64,000 bases of DNA from Streptomyces sp. NBC_00237 (lineage in GTDB: Bacteria; Actinomycetota; Actinomycetes; Streptomycetales; Streptomycetaceae), in the NCBI RefSeq assembly GCF_026342435.1, contig NZ_JAPEMT010000002.1:1178001-1242000 (forward strand). Reading direction: 5' to 3'. The first letter of the stretch is position 1. Every line of letters begins with the position of its first letter. The notes under the pieces were generated by a model, which saw nothing but the letters and a program-made list of their open reading frames with translations, did not search any database and was not told the origin of the DNA. Positions 7,310 to 17,039 of this stretch are shown one piece after another. Position numbers and translations under genes: made by a program.

Positions 7310-10300
7310 TCACTCCTCGCTGGCCGGGGCCGGTATGCGCAGGCCCCGCTGCCACGTCTGGCAGGCGACCACCGAGGTCAGAGCCCCGGCGAAACGCTGG
7401 AGGCACCAGCGGTCGGACAACCCGGGGAGATGCTTCACGGCCAGCGGCTGCAGGAGCTCCAGGAGACGCGGCTCATCGAGCTTGAGGTAGCGGCCGGTGC
7501 GCTTGGCGGGCCCGGCGTCGATGTCGGAGGCGCACAGCGCCCGCAGCTCCGCCCCGACCGAGGCCAGCAGTCCGCCGGCCCGCTCGGCGGTGAGCTCCCG
7601 CACCGGGCAGGGCCCCTCCACCGGGACCTCGCTGTCGGCCGCCGGGGCCACGCCGTCCGCCGTCCGGTGCGTGGTGTCCGCGCACCGGGCGGCAAGGGTC
7701 TGCGCCAGCACCTCCGCCAGGTCTACGTCCAGGGCGGCGCGCACCCCTGCCTCGAACGGCTCTCCCACTCCGGCGAGCACGAACGGCTCCACGTGCTGCA
7801 TCAGGTCCTGGAAGGCGAACAGCGCATTCCCGCCGCCCTCCCCGAGCCGCCGCACCCGCTCCGCCACGAGGTCCTCGGCCCATTCCCTCAGCGGCGCGCA
7901 CTCCACCAGCCGCACGGCCGCCGCCGGGAAGACCACCAGTTCGTGCCGACCGCCCGCGAAGTTGAGGTCTTCACGGATCCGCAGCGTCAGCTCGTTCAGG
8001 ATCCGCTCCCGGAGGACCGGTTCGCCGAGGAGTACGACGACCTCGTCCGTGCCGTGGTCCGCCATCCACTCCACGAGGTGCATGCGCCGCCACCCGGTCC
8101 CCGGCGGCTCCGCGAGGGGCATGCCCGCCCGGACCAGCAGAACCACCAGGTCGAGCCGGAGGCCCACACGCCCGGGCGTCGCTCCGCGCAACCTGGCCCC
8201 GTCCCACGGGTCGCGCGTCTCGCCCGCGGCCCTGGTCCGTACGGCGATGGCGGCGAGGACGGGTTCCAGCCCTGCCACCGGCAGCCGCATGCCCTCGTAC
8301 CCGTTCAGGAACCGGGTCAGCCACCTGTGCGTGTCGGAAAGGGCCACCAGCCCCTCCGGGCCGCCCACGCCCCCCGTGCCTCGGAGGCCGCCGTCGTCCC
8401 CCGTGCCTCCGAGGCCGCCCACGCCCCGCGTACCGTCGGGGCCGCCCGTCTCCCCCGTACCGCCGCCGTCTGCTCCGTCGCCGGTGAGCCGCCGCAGGAC
8501 CCCCAGGTCTCCCAGGTACGCCAGCCACGACCCGGCCGCCTCGGACAGCTTGGCGGCGGTCCGGCCGCGCGGCGCGGACACGGTCTTCAGCAGCGCGGGC
8601 ACCACCGCTCCCGGGTCCTCGTCCATCAGTCGGCGCAGTACCGGTTTCCAGGCGTTCCAGACGGCGGGGGCGCACGTGTCCATGGCACCGCCGAGCAGCA
8701 GTGCTCCGAGGATCTCGGTGTGGATGTCGTCGGCGGGCAGCGCCCCGCCTGCCCCCCGGGTCAGCTCGGCGGCGAACGCGTCCGGGAGTTCCCTGCTGCT
8801 CCGGCACCAGGTGCGCACGAGGCTGCGGTAGCTGTCGGCGGCCCGTGCCGCCGAGGTGCGCGCGGCGACCTCCTGCCGGTGTGTGGTCAGTTCCTTGACG
8901 GTGACGGCTCCGAGTCCCACGAACTCGTCGAACAGGGCCTGTCGCGCCTCCTCGTCCACCCGCCCGCTCCGCTTCCGCTCGGCCGCCCGCGCTGCGGCGA
9001 ACAGGGGCCGGGCCATCGCCGCGCTGCCCGCTCCCGCGACCACCCGGGCCGCCTCGTCCAGTGCGTACGGCAGAAGTCCGGGGCAGTGCGCGGTGGCCTT
9101 GGCCGCCGCCTTCGCGAACTGGTCGGCGGCCCTGCCCGGTTTGGCGGGGGCCAGTTCGGCACACATTCGCAGTGGTGTGAGCAGTGCCATCGCGTCGCGG
9201 GCCAGCTCGGGATGTGCGGTGCACACCCGGGCCAGGAAGCCGAGCGGCAAGGTGCGCACCCGGCCCACCGTCACTCCGTCACCGCCTTCGGGCACCAGCC
9301 CCAGGGCGCCCGCCACGACGTCCTCCGCGACACCGGCGCGGGCGGGCACCAGCCGCACCAGGCGGTGTCCGTCGTCGAACTGCCCGCCGCCGTAACGGCG
9401 AGCCGTCAAGCGTTCCTCGGTGTCGACCGCCGCCGCCCCGGCGAGGACCGCTCCCTGACGGAGCAGGTCACCCTCGGCTGCGGGCCCGACGGGCGGTGCG
9501 GGCGGCTGAGCCGGGTCCGGACCCGTCGCCGCGTACTCGGCGCAGGCCACCAGGAACTCCTGGTAGGCGGCGGTGGAGTCGGCGGGCATCGAAGCGCGGG
9601 CGGACTGCGTGTCGAACGGGTTGTCGGCCTTCTCGTAGACCTCGGCGAGCACCCGCATCCCCTCGGACCACGCCACGCGCGGCACGGGGTCGTACGCGCC
9701 GAGGCCCGTGCGACCGTCGACGCCGTCCCAGAAGCAGTAGTGGACGGAGACGGGCGACTCGGGTCCCTGGTAGCGCAGGTCGAGCTGCATGCCGTACGTG
9801 TGTCCGGCGACGGGTACGGAGAAGTGGGCGGACTCGCCGTTGATGCGTCCACCGTGCGGGGTGATGACCCGTTCGAAGCGGGCGCCGCTCGCATAGTCGC
9901 CGTAGCGGAAGGGGACGATGCCGTACCGCTTGGGCTCCTTGTGTCCCGGGGTGGCGTCGGGACGGACCCAGACCGTGCGGTGGAGCTGCTCGATGTGCTG
10001 CTCGCCGCCGAAGGTGTCGAGCAGATCGAGCCACTGGTCGAGGTGGCCGGTTCCGCGCGGGTCGAGCAGCACCGGGTGCGGAACGGCCAGCACGGCGTCA
10101 TCGAGGGTGAACTCACCCTCGGGAGAGGCCACGTGGAGGGCCGTGCCGGACACGGTTTCGAGGCCGGTGAGCAGACCTGCGCGAGCGAGGTCGGGGCCCG
10201 CCACGGGACCGGCGCCGTACGGGGCGACGACCGCGTACCGCAGGGCGCGCTGCCAGTACGGGTCGCTCCATACCGCATGGATCAGCGCCGCGGGTACGGG

Positions 10301-10540
10301 CAGGGAGCGGGCCATCCAGTTCTCCACCCGGGTGCGGGCGTCGGCCGCGTGGTCGGCCAGCCAGTCGCCCAGCGCGGCCAGTTCGAGAACCGCGCCCTCC
10401 TTCTTCAGCGCGGGCGGCAGCTTCTTCAGCTCGCGCCCGGAGGCGTTGCGGCAACGGATCTCCGGGGCGGGCTCGGCGTACACGTCGAGCGTGACCTCGT
10501 AACCACCGACCGGAGTCCAGCTCTCCTGCTGCTCCCCCAT
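7310..10540 (-). CDS. Large conserved protein of unknown function, possibly DUF4132-like at the N-terminus
   Basis: 1076 residues from ATG 10540 (GGGGG-rich ribosome-binding site about 8 nt upstream). There is no signal peptide or membrane segment, so it is cytoplasmic. Residues about 120-330 (PHPVLLDPRGTGHLDQW, RFERVITPHGGRINGESAHF, SVHYCFWDG) recall the beta-rich region of DUF4132 proteins, but this match is from memory and weak. The rest is Ala/Leu-rich and helical, as expected for HEAT/ARM-like repeats. A roughly 45-residue Gly/Thr-rich low-complexity insert interrupts it near residue 700 (DNA 8340-8470). It lies 197 bp downstream of pnkp on the same strand. I do not recognise a function; a link to RNA repair is only a neighbourhood inference. 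Confidence 0.8.
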   Translation of the reverse strand: MGEQQESWTPVGGYEVTLDVYAEPAPEIRCRNASGRELKKLPPALKKEGAVLELAALGDWLADHAADARTRVENWMARSLPVPAALIHAVWSDPYWQRALRYAVVAPYGAGPVAGPDLARAGLLTGLETVSGTALHVASPEGEFTLDDAVLAVPHPVLLDPRGTGHLDQWLDLLDTFGGEQHIEQLHRTVWVRPDATPGHKEPKRYGIVPFRYGDYASGARFERVITPHGGRINGESAHFSVPVAGHTYGMQLDLRYQGPESPVSVHYCFWDGVDGRTGLGAYDPVPRVAWSEGMRVLAEVYEKADNPFDTQSARASMPADSTAAYQEFLVACAEYAATGPDPAQPPAPPVGPAAEGDLLRQGAVLAGAAAVDTEERLTARRYGGGQFDDGHRLVRLVPARAGVAEDVVAGALGLVPEGGDGVTVGRVRTLPLGFLARVCTAHPELARDAMALLTPLRMCAELAPAKPGRAADQFAKAAAKATAHCPGLLPYALDEAARVVAGAGSAAMARPLFAAARAAERKRSGRVDEEARQALFDEFVGLGAVTVKELTTHRQEVAARTSAARAADSYRSLVRTWCRSSRELPDAFAAELTRGAGGALPADDIHTEILGALLLGGAMDTCAPAVWNAWKPVLRRLMDEDPGAVVPALLKTVSAPRGRTAAKLSEAAGSWLAYLGDLGVLRRLTGDGADGGGTGETGGPDGTRGVGGLGGTGDDGGLRGTGGVGGPEGLVALSDTHRWLTRFLNGYEGMRLPVAGLEPVLAAIAVRTRAAGETRDPWDGARLRGATPGRVGLRLDLVVLLVRAGMPLAEPPGTGWRRMHLVEWMADHGTDEVVVLLGEPVLRERILNELTLRIREDLNFAGGRHELVVFPAAAVRLVECAPLREWAEDLVAERVRRLGEGGGNALFAFQDLMQHVEPFVLAGVGEPFEAGVRAALDVDLAEVLAQTLAARCADTTHRTADGVAPAADSEVPVEGPCPVRELTAERAGGLLASVGAELRALCASDIDAGPAKRTGRYLKLDEPRLLELLQPLAVKHLPGLSDRWCLQRFAGALTSVVACQTWQRGLRIPAPASEE

Positions 10541-10736
10541 GACGTGCACCCCCGTGCGTCGTTGTACTTCCCCTGCGGTCCGCACGCGGCCCACACGCAT
10601 CCGCGCGGAACCACAGGAGGTGTGACCACCCGCCCGGTTCGAGCGAGTGATCACACCTTATGAGGCAGCACTGACAGCGCCCCGTCCACAGCCCGTTTCC
10701 GCAGGTGGGAAGCGCGAAGACGGGCAGGGCGGCGGT

Positions 10737-13301
10737 TCAGAGCCTCGGGTCCACCGGCTCCGACTCCAACGCCAGCACCGCGAACACCGCTTCGTGGACC
10801 CGCCACAGCGGCTCGCCGTCGGCCAGCCGCTCCAGGGCCTCAAGCCCGAGCGCGTACTCGCGCAGCGCCAGTGACCGCTTGTGGCCGAGGAACCGTTCCC
10901 GCAGCCTGGTCAGCTGCTCGGGCCGGGTGTATTCGGGACCGTAGATGATCCGCAGGTACTCGCGTCCGCGCACCTTGACACCCGGCTGCACGAGCCGCCC
11001 CTTGCCGTCCCGCACCAGCGCGTCGAGCGGTTTGACGACCATGCCCTCGCCGCCCCGGCCGGTCATCTCCAGCCACCAGTCGACACCGGCCCGCACCGAC
11101 GACTCGTCGCCGGTCTCGACGACCAGCCGCCGGGTGGTGTGCAGCAACCCGGTCGGGTCGTGCTCCACCAGCCGGTCCAGCCATGCCAGTTGGCGATCGT
11201 GCGGAACGCCCGCCAGCGAACGCCCCTGCACGGCCAGCACCTGGAACGGGGCGAGCCGCACCCCGTCCAGACCCTGCGTCGGCCAGCAGTACCGCCGGTA
11301 TGCCTCCGTGAACAGGCCCGCGTCCGCCGCCCGTTCCCGCTGCTTGACCAGCAGTTCGTCGGCGCCTTCGACGCCTCGTGCCACGGCGGCCTCCAGGGCG
11401 GCGACCGCGCCGGGGAACACCGCGCCCGACGCGGCGCCCACGGCGGCGTACTGCTGGCGCAGCAGCCCGGACGCCTTGAGGGACCACGGCATCAACTCGG
11501 CGTCCAGCAGGATCCAGTCGGTGTCGAGTTCGTCCCAGAGCCCGGCCTCGTCCACGGCCGTCCGCAGTCTGGCGAGCACCAGCTCACTGACCGTCTCGTC
11601 GTTGAAGAACGGCCGCCCGGTCCGTGTGTGCACGACGCCCGTGGGTCCGTCCGTGCCGAACCGCGTCCGTGCCACGTCCGCGTCGCGGCACACCAGGACC
11701 ACGGCTCGCGAGCCCATGTGCTTCTCCTCGCAGACGACCTTGTCCACGCCGTCCGCCTCGTACTGCGCGAACGCCTCCGAGGGGTGCTCCAGGTAGCCGT
11801 CCACCTTCGACGTGCCCGTGGGTGCCATCGTCGGCGGCAGGTAGACCAGCAGCTGCGGGTCCACGGCGAACCGGCTCATGACTTCGAGCGCCGCCGCCGC
11901 GTTCTCCTCGCGGACCGCGACCCGGGCGTGCTCCCGGGTCTCCACGACCCGCCGCCCGATGACGTCGGCGAGGTCGAGCGGACGCCCGTCGTGCCCGCCG
12001 GGTGCCTCGGTGAGCAGCGGCCTGACCGGTTCGTACCAGACCTTCTCGGCCGGTACGTCGACGAGTTCGCGCTCCGGCCAGCGCAGCGCGGTCATCTTCC
12101 CGCCGAACACCGCGCCGGTGTCCAGGCAGATGGTGTTGTTGATCCACGAGGTGTTCGGAACGGGCGTGTGCCCGTAGACGACTGCCGCACGGCCCCGGTA
12201 GTCCTCGGCCCACGGGTAGCGCACCGGCAGGCCGAACTCGTCGGTCTCACCGGTCGTGTCCCCGTACAGGGCGTGGGAGCGGACGCGTCCCGAGGTGCGG
12301 CCGTGGTACTTCTCGGGCAGCCCGGCGTGGCAGACGACGAGGTTGCCGCCGTCCAGGACGTAGTGGCTGACCAGGCCGTCGATGAAGTCCTTCACCTCTT
12401 CCTTGAAGCCGTCCTTCTCCTTCTCCAACTGCTCGATGGTCTCGGCGAGTCCGTGGGTGTGCTGGACGTTCCTTCCCCTGAGCCAACGTCCGAGCTTGTT
12501 CTCGTGGTTCCCGGGCACGCACAGCGCGTTTCCGGAACCCACCATTCCCATGACGCGGCGCAGCACACCGGGGCTGTCCGGGCCCCGGTCGACGAGGTCG
12601 CCGACGAACACGGCGGTACGTCCCTCGGGGTGCGCCCCGTCCTCGTAGCCCAGCTTCGCGAGCAGCGTTTCCAGTTCGGAGCGGCAGCCGTGGATGTCGC
12701 CGATGATGTCGAAGGGGCCGGTGAGGTGAGTGAGGTCGTTGTAGCGCTTCTCCAGGACGATCTCCGCGGCGTCGACCTCCTCGACGCTGCGCAGGATGTG
12801 CACCTTGCGGAAGCCCTCGCGCTCCAGTCCGCGCAGCGAGCGGCGCAGTTCGCGCTTGTGCCGCTGGATGACGTGGCGGGGCATCCCCGCCCGGTCGGGG
12901 CGCTGGGCATTGCGGGCCGCGCAGACCTCTTCGGGCAGGTCGAGGACGATGGCGATCGGCAGGACGTCGTACTTCCTGGCGAGCTGGACGAGCTGCTTGC
13001 GGCTCTCGGCCTGGACGCTGGTGGCGTCGACGACGGTGAGCCGCCCGGCTTCCAGGCGCTTGCCCGCGATGTAGTGCAGGACGTCGAAGGCGTCGCGGCT
13101 GGCGCTCTGGTCGTTCTCATCGTCGGCGACCAGGCCCCGGCAGAAGTCCGAGGAGATGACCTCGGTGGGCTTGAAGTGCTTGCGCGCGAAGGTCGACTTG
13201 CCGGAGCCGGTGGCTCCGACGAGCACGACGAGGGACAGGTCGGTGACCGGCAGCCTGCGCGGTGCGGTGGTGCTCGGTGATTCTTCGGCGGTGGTGCTCA
13301 T
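10737..13301 (-). CDS. pnkp: Polynucleotide kinase-phosphatase-ligase of the bacterial RNA-repair system
   Basis: 854 residues, close to the 870 of Clostridium thermocellum Pnkp. Three catalytic domains are visible. The 5'-OH polynucleotide kinase has P-loop GATGSGKST (29-37). The calcineurin-type 2',3'-phosphatase has GDIHG (201-205), GDLVDRG (234-240) and GNHE (264-267). The nucleotidyltransferase/ligase has motif I EEKHMGSR, with Lys527 as the expected AMP-bound residue. Pnkp heals and seals RNAs cut by ribotoxins, and ligation needs Hen1. The ATG at 13301 overlaps the hen1 stop as ATGA, giving translational coupling. Cytoplasmic. Identification is firm from the domain order. Confidence 0.96.
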   Translation of the reverse strand: MSTTAEESPSTTAPRRLPVTDLSLVVLVGATGSGKSTFARKHFKPTEVISSDFCRGLVADDENDQSASRDAFDVLHYIAGKRLEAGRLTVVDATSVQAESRKQLVQLARKYDVLPIAIVLDLPEEVCAARNAQRPDRAGMPRHVIQRHKRELRRSLRGLEREGFRKVHILRSVEEVDAAEIVLEKRYNDLTHLTGPFDIIGDIHGCRSELETLLAKLGYEDGAHPEGRTAVFVGDLVDRGPDSPGVLRRVMGMVGSGNALCVPGNHENKLGRWLRGRNVQHTHGLAETIEQLEKEKDGFKEEVKDFIDGLVSHYVLDGGNLVVCHAGLPEKYHGRTSGRVRSHALYGDTTGETDEFGLPVRYPWAEDYRGRAAVVYGHTPVPNTSWINNTICLDTGAVFGGKMTALRWPERELVDVPAEKVWYEPVRPLLTEAPGGHDGRPLDLADVIGRRVVETREHARVAVREENAAAALEVMSRFAVDPQLLVYLPPTMAPTGTSKVDGYLEHPSEAFAQYEADGVDKVVCEEKHMGSRAVVLVCRDADVARTRFGTDGPTGVVHTRTGRPFFNDETVSELVLARLRTAVDEAGLWDELDTDWILLDAELMPWSLKASGLLRQQYAAVGAASGAVFPGAVAALEAAVARGVEGADELLVKQRERAADAGLFTEAYRRYCWPTQGLDGVRLAPFQVLAVQGRSLAGVPHDRQLAWLDRLVEHDPTGLLHTTRRLVVETGDESSVRAGVDWWLEMTGRGGEGMVVKPLDALVRDGKGRLVQPGVKVRGREYLRIIYGPEYTRPEQLTRLRERFLGHKRSLALREYALGLEALERLADGEPLWRVHEAVFAVLALESEPVDPRL

Positions 13302-14803
13302 GCGGCCTTCGCCTCCTTCTTCGCTTCGTCGCTGGTGGTAGGGGTGGTGTTCTCGTGGACCGGTGTCATCGTGAAGACCGCCATCTGGGTGGGCGGGCCC
13401 ACCTCCGGGTCGTCCGGCCCGACGGGCACGAACTCGACCCCGTACCCGTGCCGCTCGGCCACCTCGCCCGCCCAGCCACGGAACTCCTCCCGCGTCCACT
13501 CGAAGCGGTGGTCACCGTGCCGCACGTGCCCGGCCGGAAGGGTCTCCCAGCGGACGTTGTACTCGACGTTCGGCGTCGTCACGATCACCGTGCGCGGTCG
13601 CGCGGCCCCGAAGACCGCGTACTCCAGCGCGGGCAGCCGCGGCAGGTCGAGGTGCTCGATGACCTCGCTGAGCACGGCGGCGTCGTACCCGGTCAGCCGC
13701 TTGTCGGTGTACGTCAGTGACCCCTGGATCAGCGAGACGCGCTCGGCCTGCCGCTCGCCCATCCGGTCCAGCCCGAGCCGCCGCGAGGCGATGGTGAGTG
13801 CGCGCACGGACACGTCGACACCCACGATCTCGGTGAACTTCACGTCCTTCAGCAGCACCTGCACCAACTGCCCCTGCCCGCACCCGAGGTCCAGCACCCG
13901 CCCGGCCCCGGCCGCCCGCAGCGCACCGAGGATCGCCTCGCGGCGCTGCTCGGCGAGCGGCGTCGGACGCTCGTCGGCCTCGGCGGGCCCGGACTCCTCG
14001 GCCACCGCGTTGTCGAGCTCCTCGACGGCGATGTCGTCGGCGTCGGCGAGCCGCGCCAGTTCGAGGCGCTGTGTCGCCTGCCGGGTGAGCCCCCAACGGC
14101 GCGACAGGTAGCGGCTGGTGATCAGCTTCTGCTCGGGGTGCGACGGCAGCCAGCCCTCACCGGCTCGCAGCAGCTTGTCGACCTCGTCGGGCGAGACCCA
14201 GTAGTGCTTGGAGTCGTCGAGCACCGGCAGCAGTACGTAGAGGTGCCGCAGCGCATCGGCCAGCCGCAGCTCCCCCTCCAGCGTCAGCTGTACGTAGCGG
14301 GATTCGCCCCACTCCGGGAACTGCGCGTCCAGCGGCACGGGCACCGCCTCCACGGTGCTCCACCCGAGCGGCGCGAAGAGCGACCGCACCAGCTCGGCGC
14401 CGCCGCGCGCGGGCAGCGCGGGCACCTCGATGCGCAGCGGCATCGGCTGCTCGACGCGCTCCGGGCGGGCGTTGCACACCCCGTGCAGGGCGCTCTTGAA
14501 CACGGTGCTCAGTGCCACCGCGAGCAGCGACGACGCGGCGTACGGGCGGTCGTTGACGTACTGGGCGAGCGCCAGGTCGGGAGAGCCGCCGCGCCCCTTG
14601 CCCTTGCCGCGCCGCACCAGCGCCACCGGATCGACCTCCAGGAGCAGCGCGGCCGTGCAGCGCTCGGCGTTCGCCTCGGGGTAGAGGACGTGCGCCGTGC
14701 CGTGGGAGGTGGAGAACGACTGCTTCCGGTCGGGATGCTTGTGCAGCAGAAATCCGAGATCGGTCGCCGGGCGTTCCTGGGTTCCGGTGGTACTGATCGT
14801 CAT
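13298..14803 (-). CDS. hen1: 3'-terminal RNA ribose 2'-O-methyltransferase Hen1
   Basis: 501 residues from ATG 14803; a GTG two codons upstream (14809) is an alternative start. The N-terminal half (residues about 1-240) is the bacterial Hen1 domain that stimulates Pnkp ligation. The C-terminal half is a SAM methyltransferase with motif I RVLDLGCGQGQLV and the Hen1 metal site spread over EVIEHLD and VRHGDHRFEW. It methylates the terminal 2'-OH at the break before sealing so that the repaired junction resists recleavage. First gene of the repair operon, coupled to pnkp by a 4-nt overlap. Confidence 0.95.
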   Translation of the reverse strand: MTISTTGTQERPATDLGFLLHKHPDRKQSFSTSHGTAHVLYPEANAERCTAALLLEVDPVALVRRGKGKGRGGSPDLALAQYVNDRPYAASSLLAVALSTVFKSALHGVCNARPERVEQPMPLRIEVPALPARGGAELVRSLFAPLGWSTVEAVPVPLDAQFPEWGESRYVQLTLEGELRLADALRHLYVLLPVLDDSKHYWVSPDEVDKLLRAGEGWLPSHPEQKLITSRYLSRRWGLTRQATQRLELARLADADDIAVEELDNAVAEESGPAEADERPTPLAEQRREAILGALRAAGAGRVLDLGCGQGQLVQVLLKDVKFTEIVGVDVSVRALTIASRRLGLDRMGERQAERVSLIQGSLTYTDKRLTGYDAAVLSEVIEHLDLPRLPALEYAVFGAARPRTVIVTTPNVEYNVRWETLPAGHVRHGDHRFEWTREEFRGWAGEVAERHGYGVEFVPVGPDDPEVGPPTQMAVFTMTPVHENTTPTTSDEAKKEAKAA

Positions 14804-14901
14804 GAACACGCGTCCGAGTATCGCCCGGTTCGCCCACTGTGACCATGGCTTTTACGGGACCTGGCAGAGCCACGTCGCAGTCGGCGCGGCAGTCCGACGG
14901 C

Positions 14902-15810
14902 TCAGTCCCGGGCCCGTGCCCGCGCGGCCAGCGCGGCGATCTGCTCCGGCCCGACCCGGCAGCAGCCGCCGACCAGGCGTGCCCCGGCGGCCTGCCACCC
15001 CCGCACCCGGGCGGCGTCGAACGTGCCGTCGCCCCGCCAGCCCCGCCCGGCCGCGTCCCACTCCTCACCGCTGTTCGGATAGACGACGACCGGCTTGCCG
15101 GTCTCCCCGGCGGCGATCTCCACCGCACGGTCCACGTCCCCGGGCTCGCAGCAGTTCACGCCGACCGCGATCACCTGGTCGTTCCCCGCCGCCAGGGCGA
15201 ACGCCCCGGCCAGCGGCTGACCGGCGCGGGTCTTCTCCCCCTCGACGCTGTACGACAGCCAGACCGGCACGCCGCACCCCTCGGCCGCACGCAGCAGCGC
15301 CTGCGCCTCGTCGACGTCGGGCACCGTCTCCAGGGCCAGGACGTCGGGCCCTGCTGCGGCCAGCGTCTCGATCCGCGACCGGTGGAACCGCTCCAGCTCC
15401 CCCACCGACAGCCCGTACCGCCCCCGGTACTCGCTGCCGTCCGCGAGCATCGCGCCGTACGGCCCGACCGAGGCCGCCACCCACACGGGATGCTCCACGC
15501 CCTGTGCCGCCGCACGGGCCAGTGCGACGCTGCGCCGCAGCAGCCCCGAAGCCTCGTCCCGGCCGACGCCCCGTTGCGCGAACCCCTCGTAGGTCGCCTG
15601 GTAGCTGGAGGTGATCAGCACCCGGGCGCCCGCCCGTACGTACGCCGCGTGCGCCGCCTCGACCTGCTCGGGGGCGTCCGCGAGGAGCCGGGCCGACCAG
15701 AGCGCGTCGGAGAGGTCGCAGCCCTGCGACTCCAACTGGTTGGACAGCCCGCCGTCGAGGACGAGGTCCCCTTCGGCGAGCGCGGCGGCGAGCGTACGGG
15801 TGGGCTTCAC
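14902..15810 (-). CDS. mmuM: Homocysteine S-methyltransferase
   Basis: 302 residues. The start is GTG 15810 with an AGGAG site at -9. It is a TIM-barrel betaine-homocysteine/MmuM family enzyme: DGGLSNQLESQG at the N-terminus, GPYGAMLADGSEYRG, ALETVPDVDEAQALL, and the zinc-thiolate cysteines in GVNCCEPG and GGCCRVGP. It transfers a methyl group from S-methylmethionine (or SAM) to homocysteine to make methionine. It has no close functional neighbour; the LLM oxidoreductase upstream on the same strand ends 60 bp before its start. Confidence 0.93.
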   Translation of the reverse strand: MKPTRTLAAALAEGDLVLDGGLSNQLESQGCDLSDALWSARLLADAPEQVEAAHAAYVRAGARVLITSSYQATYEGFAQRGVGRDEASGLLRRSVALARAAAQGVEHPVWVAASVGPYGAMLADGSEYRGRYGLSVGELERFHRSRIETLAAAGPDVLALETVPDVDEAQALLRAAEGCGVPVWLSYSVEGEKTRAGQPLAGAFALAAGNDQVIAVGVNCCEPGDVDRAVEIAAGETGKPVVVYPNSGEEWDAAGRGWRGDGTFDAARVRGWQAAGARLVGGCCRVGPEQIAALAARARARD

Positions 15811-15869
15811 GGTGACTCCTGGACGACGTGCACGGGACCGGCGGCGGGCGGGCGTCCGCCCGGTGGGCG

Positions 15870-16793
15870 TCAGTTCAACTGGGACAGCACCTGCGAGGAG
15901 ATCAGATCCAGGTGGTCGAGGTCGTCCAGGTCCAGCATCTGGAGATACACCCGGGACGATCCGACCTCCGCGAACTGCCCGATCCGGTCGACCACTTCGG
16001 CGGGCGAGCCCGCCAGTCCGTTGGCCTTGAGTTCGTCCACCTCCCGTCCGACGGCCGCCGCCCGGCGGGCCACTTCCGCGTCGTCCTTGCCCACGCACGC
16101 CACCAGGGCGTTGGAGTACACCAGATCGCCCGGCTTCCGTCCGGCCTCCGCTGCCGCCGCCCTGACCCGGCCGAACTGGCGGGCGGTGTCGTCCAGCGAG
16201 GCGAACGGGATGTTGAACTCGTCTGCGTACTGCGCGGCCAGCCGGGGCGTCCGGACCGCTCCGTGGCCGCCGATCAGCACCGGCACCTTGGCCTGCGCCG
16301 GTTTGGGCAGTGCGGGCGAATCGGTGAGCCGGTAGTGCTTCCCCTCGTAGGTGAAGGTCCTGCCGACCTCCGTCTCCCACAGCCCCGTCACGATCGCCAG
16401 TTGCTCCTCCAGCCTCCCGAACTTCTCCTTGGGGAAGGGGATTCCGTATGCCTTGTGCTCGTCCTCGAACCAGCCTGCCCCCAGGCCCAGTTCGACGCGT
16501 CCGCCCGACATCTGGTCGACCTGCGCCACCTGGATGGCCAGCACGCCGGGAAGGCGGAACGTGCCCGCCGTCATGAGCGTCCCGAGCCGGATCCGCTTGG
16601 TCTCCCGCGCCAGCCCGGCGAGCGTGATCCAGGCGTCGGTGGGGCCGGGAAGGCCGTCGGCGGACCCCATGGCCAGATAGTGGTCGGAGCGGAAGAACGC
16701 CTCGAATCCCAGGTCCTCGGTGGCCTTGGCGACGGTCAGCAGTTTCTCGTAGCTCGCCCCTTGCTGGGGCTCGGTGAAGATTCGAAGATCCAT
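15870..16793 (-). CDS. LLM-class F420-dependent oxidoreductase
   Basis: 307 residues from ATG 16793, with AGGATG about 11 nt upstream. It shows the luciferase-like monooxygenase fold: MDLRIFTEP, FRSDHYLAMG, RLGTLMTAGTFRLPGVLA, MSGGRVELGLGAGWFEDEH and a late VPVLIGGHG. The LGLGAGWFEDEH stretch and short length fit the F420-dependent branch, which uses deazaflavin instead of FMN. The substrate is unknown; neighbours give no clue. Confidence 0.88.
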   Translation of the reverse strand: MDLRIFTEPQQGASYEKLLTVAKATEDLGFEAFFRSDHYLAMGSADGLPGPTDAWITLAGLARETKRIRLGTLMTAGTFRLPGVLAIQVAQVDQMSGGRVELGLGAGWFEDEHKAYGIPFPKEKFGRLEEQLAIVTGLWETEVGRTFTYEGKHYRLTDSPALPKPAQAKVPVLIGGHGAVRTPRLAAQYADEFNIPFASLDDTARQFGRVRAAAAEAGRKPGDLVYSNALVACVGKDDAEVARRAAAVGREVDELKANGLAGSPAEVVDRIGQFAEVGSSRVYLQMLDLDDLDHLDLISSQVLSQLN

Positions 16794-17039
16794 GACTTCA
16801 TCCTGCACCTTCGAACTGCCGTCAACCCCGTTGGTCTCATCTGTCCCCCATCTGCCCGGTCGAGTGAAAATTCGTCCACGTGAGGGTCCTCGCACTGCCG
16901 TGTCAGTGACCGGTGCCCCCAGCATTCGTTTGCTCTGGCGGAGCCGGACAGCCCGGCCCGCGCGCCGACGACCGTTGCCGGGGCGTTGATAGCAACACCG
17001 CTCTCCCCCATCGGGAGGGCCAGGGCCGAGGAGGCCGCC

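Noticed and set aside
7430..10663. A 1077-codon open frame on the plus strand opposite the large unknown gene
   Set aside because: Composition is low in variety (Gly, Arg, Pro, Val), with no ribosome-binding site logic, while the minus frame has a ribosome-binding site and a protein-like sequence.
10881..13280. A 799-codon open frame opposite pnkp
   Set aside because: The minus frame contains three confirmed catalytic domains of Pnkp.
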